Below, piece after piece: positions 62,456 through 64,000 of a stretch of 64,000 bases of DNA. The translations under genes were made by a program, and so were the position numbers. The first letter of the stretch is position 1, and every line of letters begins with the position of its first letter. The notes below the pieces were generated by a model. That model saw nothing but the letters and a program-made list of their open reading frames with translations. It was not told the DNA's origin and made no database searches. Source of the DNA: Eremophila alpestris peregrina (Eukaryota; Chordata; Aves; Passeriformes; Alaudidae); the NCBI GenBank assembly GCA_009792885.1, contig WMCF01000012.1, positions 11,768,514 to 11,832,513 on the forward strand, read 5' to 3'.

Positions 62456-62953
62456 TGATGTAATAATACAAGTGGCCAGAGTGTAATTAAGCCACGCGGA
62501 GGTTACATCAAGTTCTCCGAGAGGCCTGCCCTCTAGAGATGGCTTAATAATGCGAGACCACTTCCTCAGGGGGTGCCGTGTAACAGAAGAGGGTTTAATA
62601 AAAAGAGAAAATAATAAACAGTACAATGTAAATAAAAATAAGCCGTAACAGGTGCAGAAAACATAGCACCAGGTAAACACCCCTGAAAAAGCGCAGAAAG
62701 GCTTTGTGTAGTGGTTTAAATACTTAATAGTGGAAGCAGCACCTTGGCACACTGCCCAATAAGGAACAGTTACATTGTGACAGACAGGGACAGAGACGTA
62801 TCCATGTCCCTGCCCTGGCACTGAGCCAATGGCAGCCTGGAGAGCAGAGAACTCTCCAGGGCTCTCTCCTTTTAAGTCTTATGGTAAAAGTAAATGTATT
62901 TATATATATAAATATCTGAAAATATCTGCCTAGTCTAAAGCTGCATTCCTACA
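62456..62953 (-). mobile_element. Solo LTR nested in CR1, 6-bp target-site duplication
   Basis: On the plus strand the element runs from TGATGTAATAATAC to GCATTCCTACA, flanked by AAAAGG (62450-62455 and 62954-62959). The CR1 sequence is continuous if the element and one AAAAGG are set aside. Minus-strand orientation is inferred from signal order: reverse CCAAT at 62826-62830, TATA-like TATTTAAA at 62715-62722, then ATTAAA at 62594-62599 and the end at 62456. A 6-bp duplication is typical of ERV-K (ERV2) elements. The 168-codon minus frame at 62315-62821 crosses the LTR/CR1 boundary and is not a gene. Confidence 0.9.
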
Positions 62954-63258
62954 AAAAGGTAACAATTTTAAACCAAACTGGTGTAGATCCAGACCAGATA
63001 CAAAGAAAAATATTTTTTTTGATGAATGTTATGAAACATTGGAACAGATTACACAGAGGTGCGAAATACACCATCCCTGGAAACAGTAAAGGTCAGGTTG
63101 GACAGGGCTCTGAGCAACCTGATCTAGTTGAAGATGTCCCTTCTCATTGCAGGGGGATTGGACTAGATGACCTTTAAAGGTTTCTTCCAACACAAAATGT
63201 TTTATACTCCTCTGATTCCAGGGTTCAGATTCTATGATTCTTGATTTTTGATTCTATG
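62954..63258 (+). mobile_element. CR1 LINE, right half and 3' end
   Basis: Resumes with the duplicated AAAAGG and AATTTTAAACC, then ATTGGAACAGATTACACAGAGG, the 3' UTR (GGTCAGGTTGGACAGGGCTC, GGGGGATTGGACTAGATGACC) and terminal GATTCTATGA-like repeats at about 63223-63258. It completes the copy that starts at 61875. Confidence 0.9.
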
Positions 63259-63261
63259 AGC

Positions 63262-64000
63262 CTTTGGATCCTCCAAGGTTCAGTACTAGGGTCTGTTCAA
63301 TAATTTTATTGATGACCTGGGCAAGGAGATCTAGTGCATTCTTGCAAATTTGCTGACAGCACTAAGGTGGGTTGGAGACAAAACTGCAGAGGGATCTGAA
63401 CAGGCTGTGTGAATGGCCCAAGGCCAATCGGATGACGTTCAACAAGGTGAAGGGTCTTACACCTTGGGCATAACAACCCCAGGCAGCATTACAGACTTGA
63501 AGCAGCGTGGCTGGGAAGTGGTCAGGCTGAAAAGGGCCTGGAGGTGCTGGTTGTTGGTGGCTGAACCTGATCCAGGGTATTGCTAGCGATGGCATCCTGG
63601 TCTGTACCAGCAATAGTGTGGCCAGCAGGATCAGGGCAGGGATTGTCCCCCTGTACTCAGCACTGATGAGATCACACCTCACATCCTGTGTTCAGCTCTG
63701 GGTCTCTCATTCCAAGAATGACATTGAGGTACTGAGGTTTGTCAAGAGAAGGGCAGTGGAGCTGGGGAAGGGTCTGGAGCACAAGTCCTGTGAGGAGCAG
63801 CTGAGGGAGCTCGGGGTGTTTTGCCTGGAGCAAAGGAGGCTCAGAAAGGACCTTGTGGGTCTCCACAACTGCCTGAAAGGAGGGTGTAGTCGGATGGATG
63901 TTGGCCCACAAAGAGTCAGGGAACATTCAGATTGGACATCTGAAATTTTTTTTCACTGAACAGGTTTTCAGGCATTGGAAGACTGCCTAGGAAGGTGGTG
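63262..64000 (+). mobile_element. Second CR1 LINE, cut by the window end
   Basis: Directly follows the previous CR1 in the same orientation. It begins near AGGTTCAGTACTAGGGTCTG, the VLGP region downstream of the reverse transcriptase catalytic core, and passes AATTTGCTGACAGCACTAAGG. The frame at 63618-63959 gives a good CR1 ORF2 C-terminal match (ASRIRAGIVPLYSALMRSHL, then LRELGVFCLEQRRLRKDL). It reaches the EIFF region near 63950 and continues past the window edge, so the 3' UTR is not seen. The upstream part has frameshifts. Confidence 0.9.

Noticed and set aside
62315..62821. 168-codon minus-strand frame
   Set aside because: Crosses the junction between the nested LTR and the CR1 (read antisense), so it cannot be a conserved gene.
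1..64000. CRISPR arrays, bacterial operons, phage or plasmid features
   Set aside because: Repeat types, splice-like signals, CpG island and base composition all indicate a vertebrate chromosome. No regularly spaced repeats are present.

Overview
This is a vertebrate nuclear window, almost certainly avian and probably passerine. The evidence is seven CR1-type LINE fragments ending in ATTCTATG-like 3' repeats, plus long LTRs of types I recognise from songbird genomes. Gene density is very low. No complete protein-coding gene, tRNA, rRNA or CRISPR array can be supported, and most of the sequence is AT-rich intronic or intergenic DNA.

Left third (1 to about 20.5 kb): I see no recognisable transposable element. 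This part holds the only gene-like signal. A CpG island at about 9.1-10.05 kb lies beside a 108-nt candidate exon on the minus strand (8974-9081) with a good acceptor, a GTAAGT donor and one stop-free frame. A donor inside the island (9658) joins to it in the same phase. I read this as the 5' end of a minus-strand gene running out of the left edge. I do not recognise the product, and it may be 5' UTR or non-coding RNA. A smaller GC-rich block lies at 11.37-11.66 kb.

Right two thirds (20.5-64 kb): a transposon field. LTRs lie at about 20.6-21.2, 28.04-29.13 (minus), 37.44-38.50, 39.13-40.60, 43.41-44.16 (minus), 53.80-54.69, 59.69-60.09 and 62.46-62.95 kb (minus). Four have target-site duplications that I located by eye: GTGAT, ATATA, AAAAGG and an imperfect ATTGC/TTTGC. 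One LTR (39132-40602) is followed by a primer-binding site matching tRNA-Gly, so it is a 5' LTR that has lost its provirus. No gag, pol or env reading frame remains. CR1 pieces lie at 29.8-30.9, 32.3, 33.3, 42.2-42.9, 49.0-49.3, 61.9-63.26 and 63.26-64.0 kb, all on the plus strand. The CR1 at 61.9 kb is split by the solo LTR at 62456-62953.

I found no convincing undescribed system. The items most worth following are the unidentified CpG-island exon pair, the tRNA-Gly-primed LTR, the three solo LTRs with perfect duplications, and several hairpins and low-complexity tracts.
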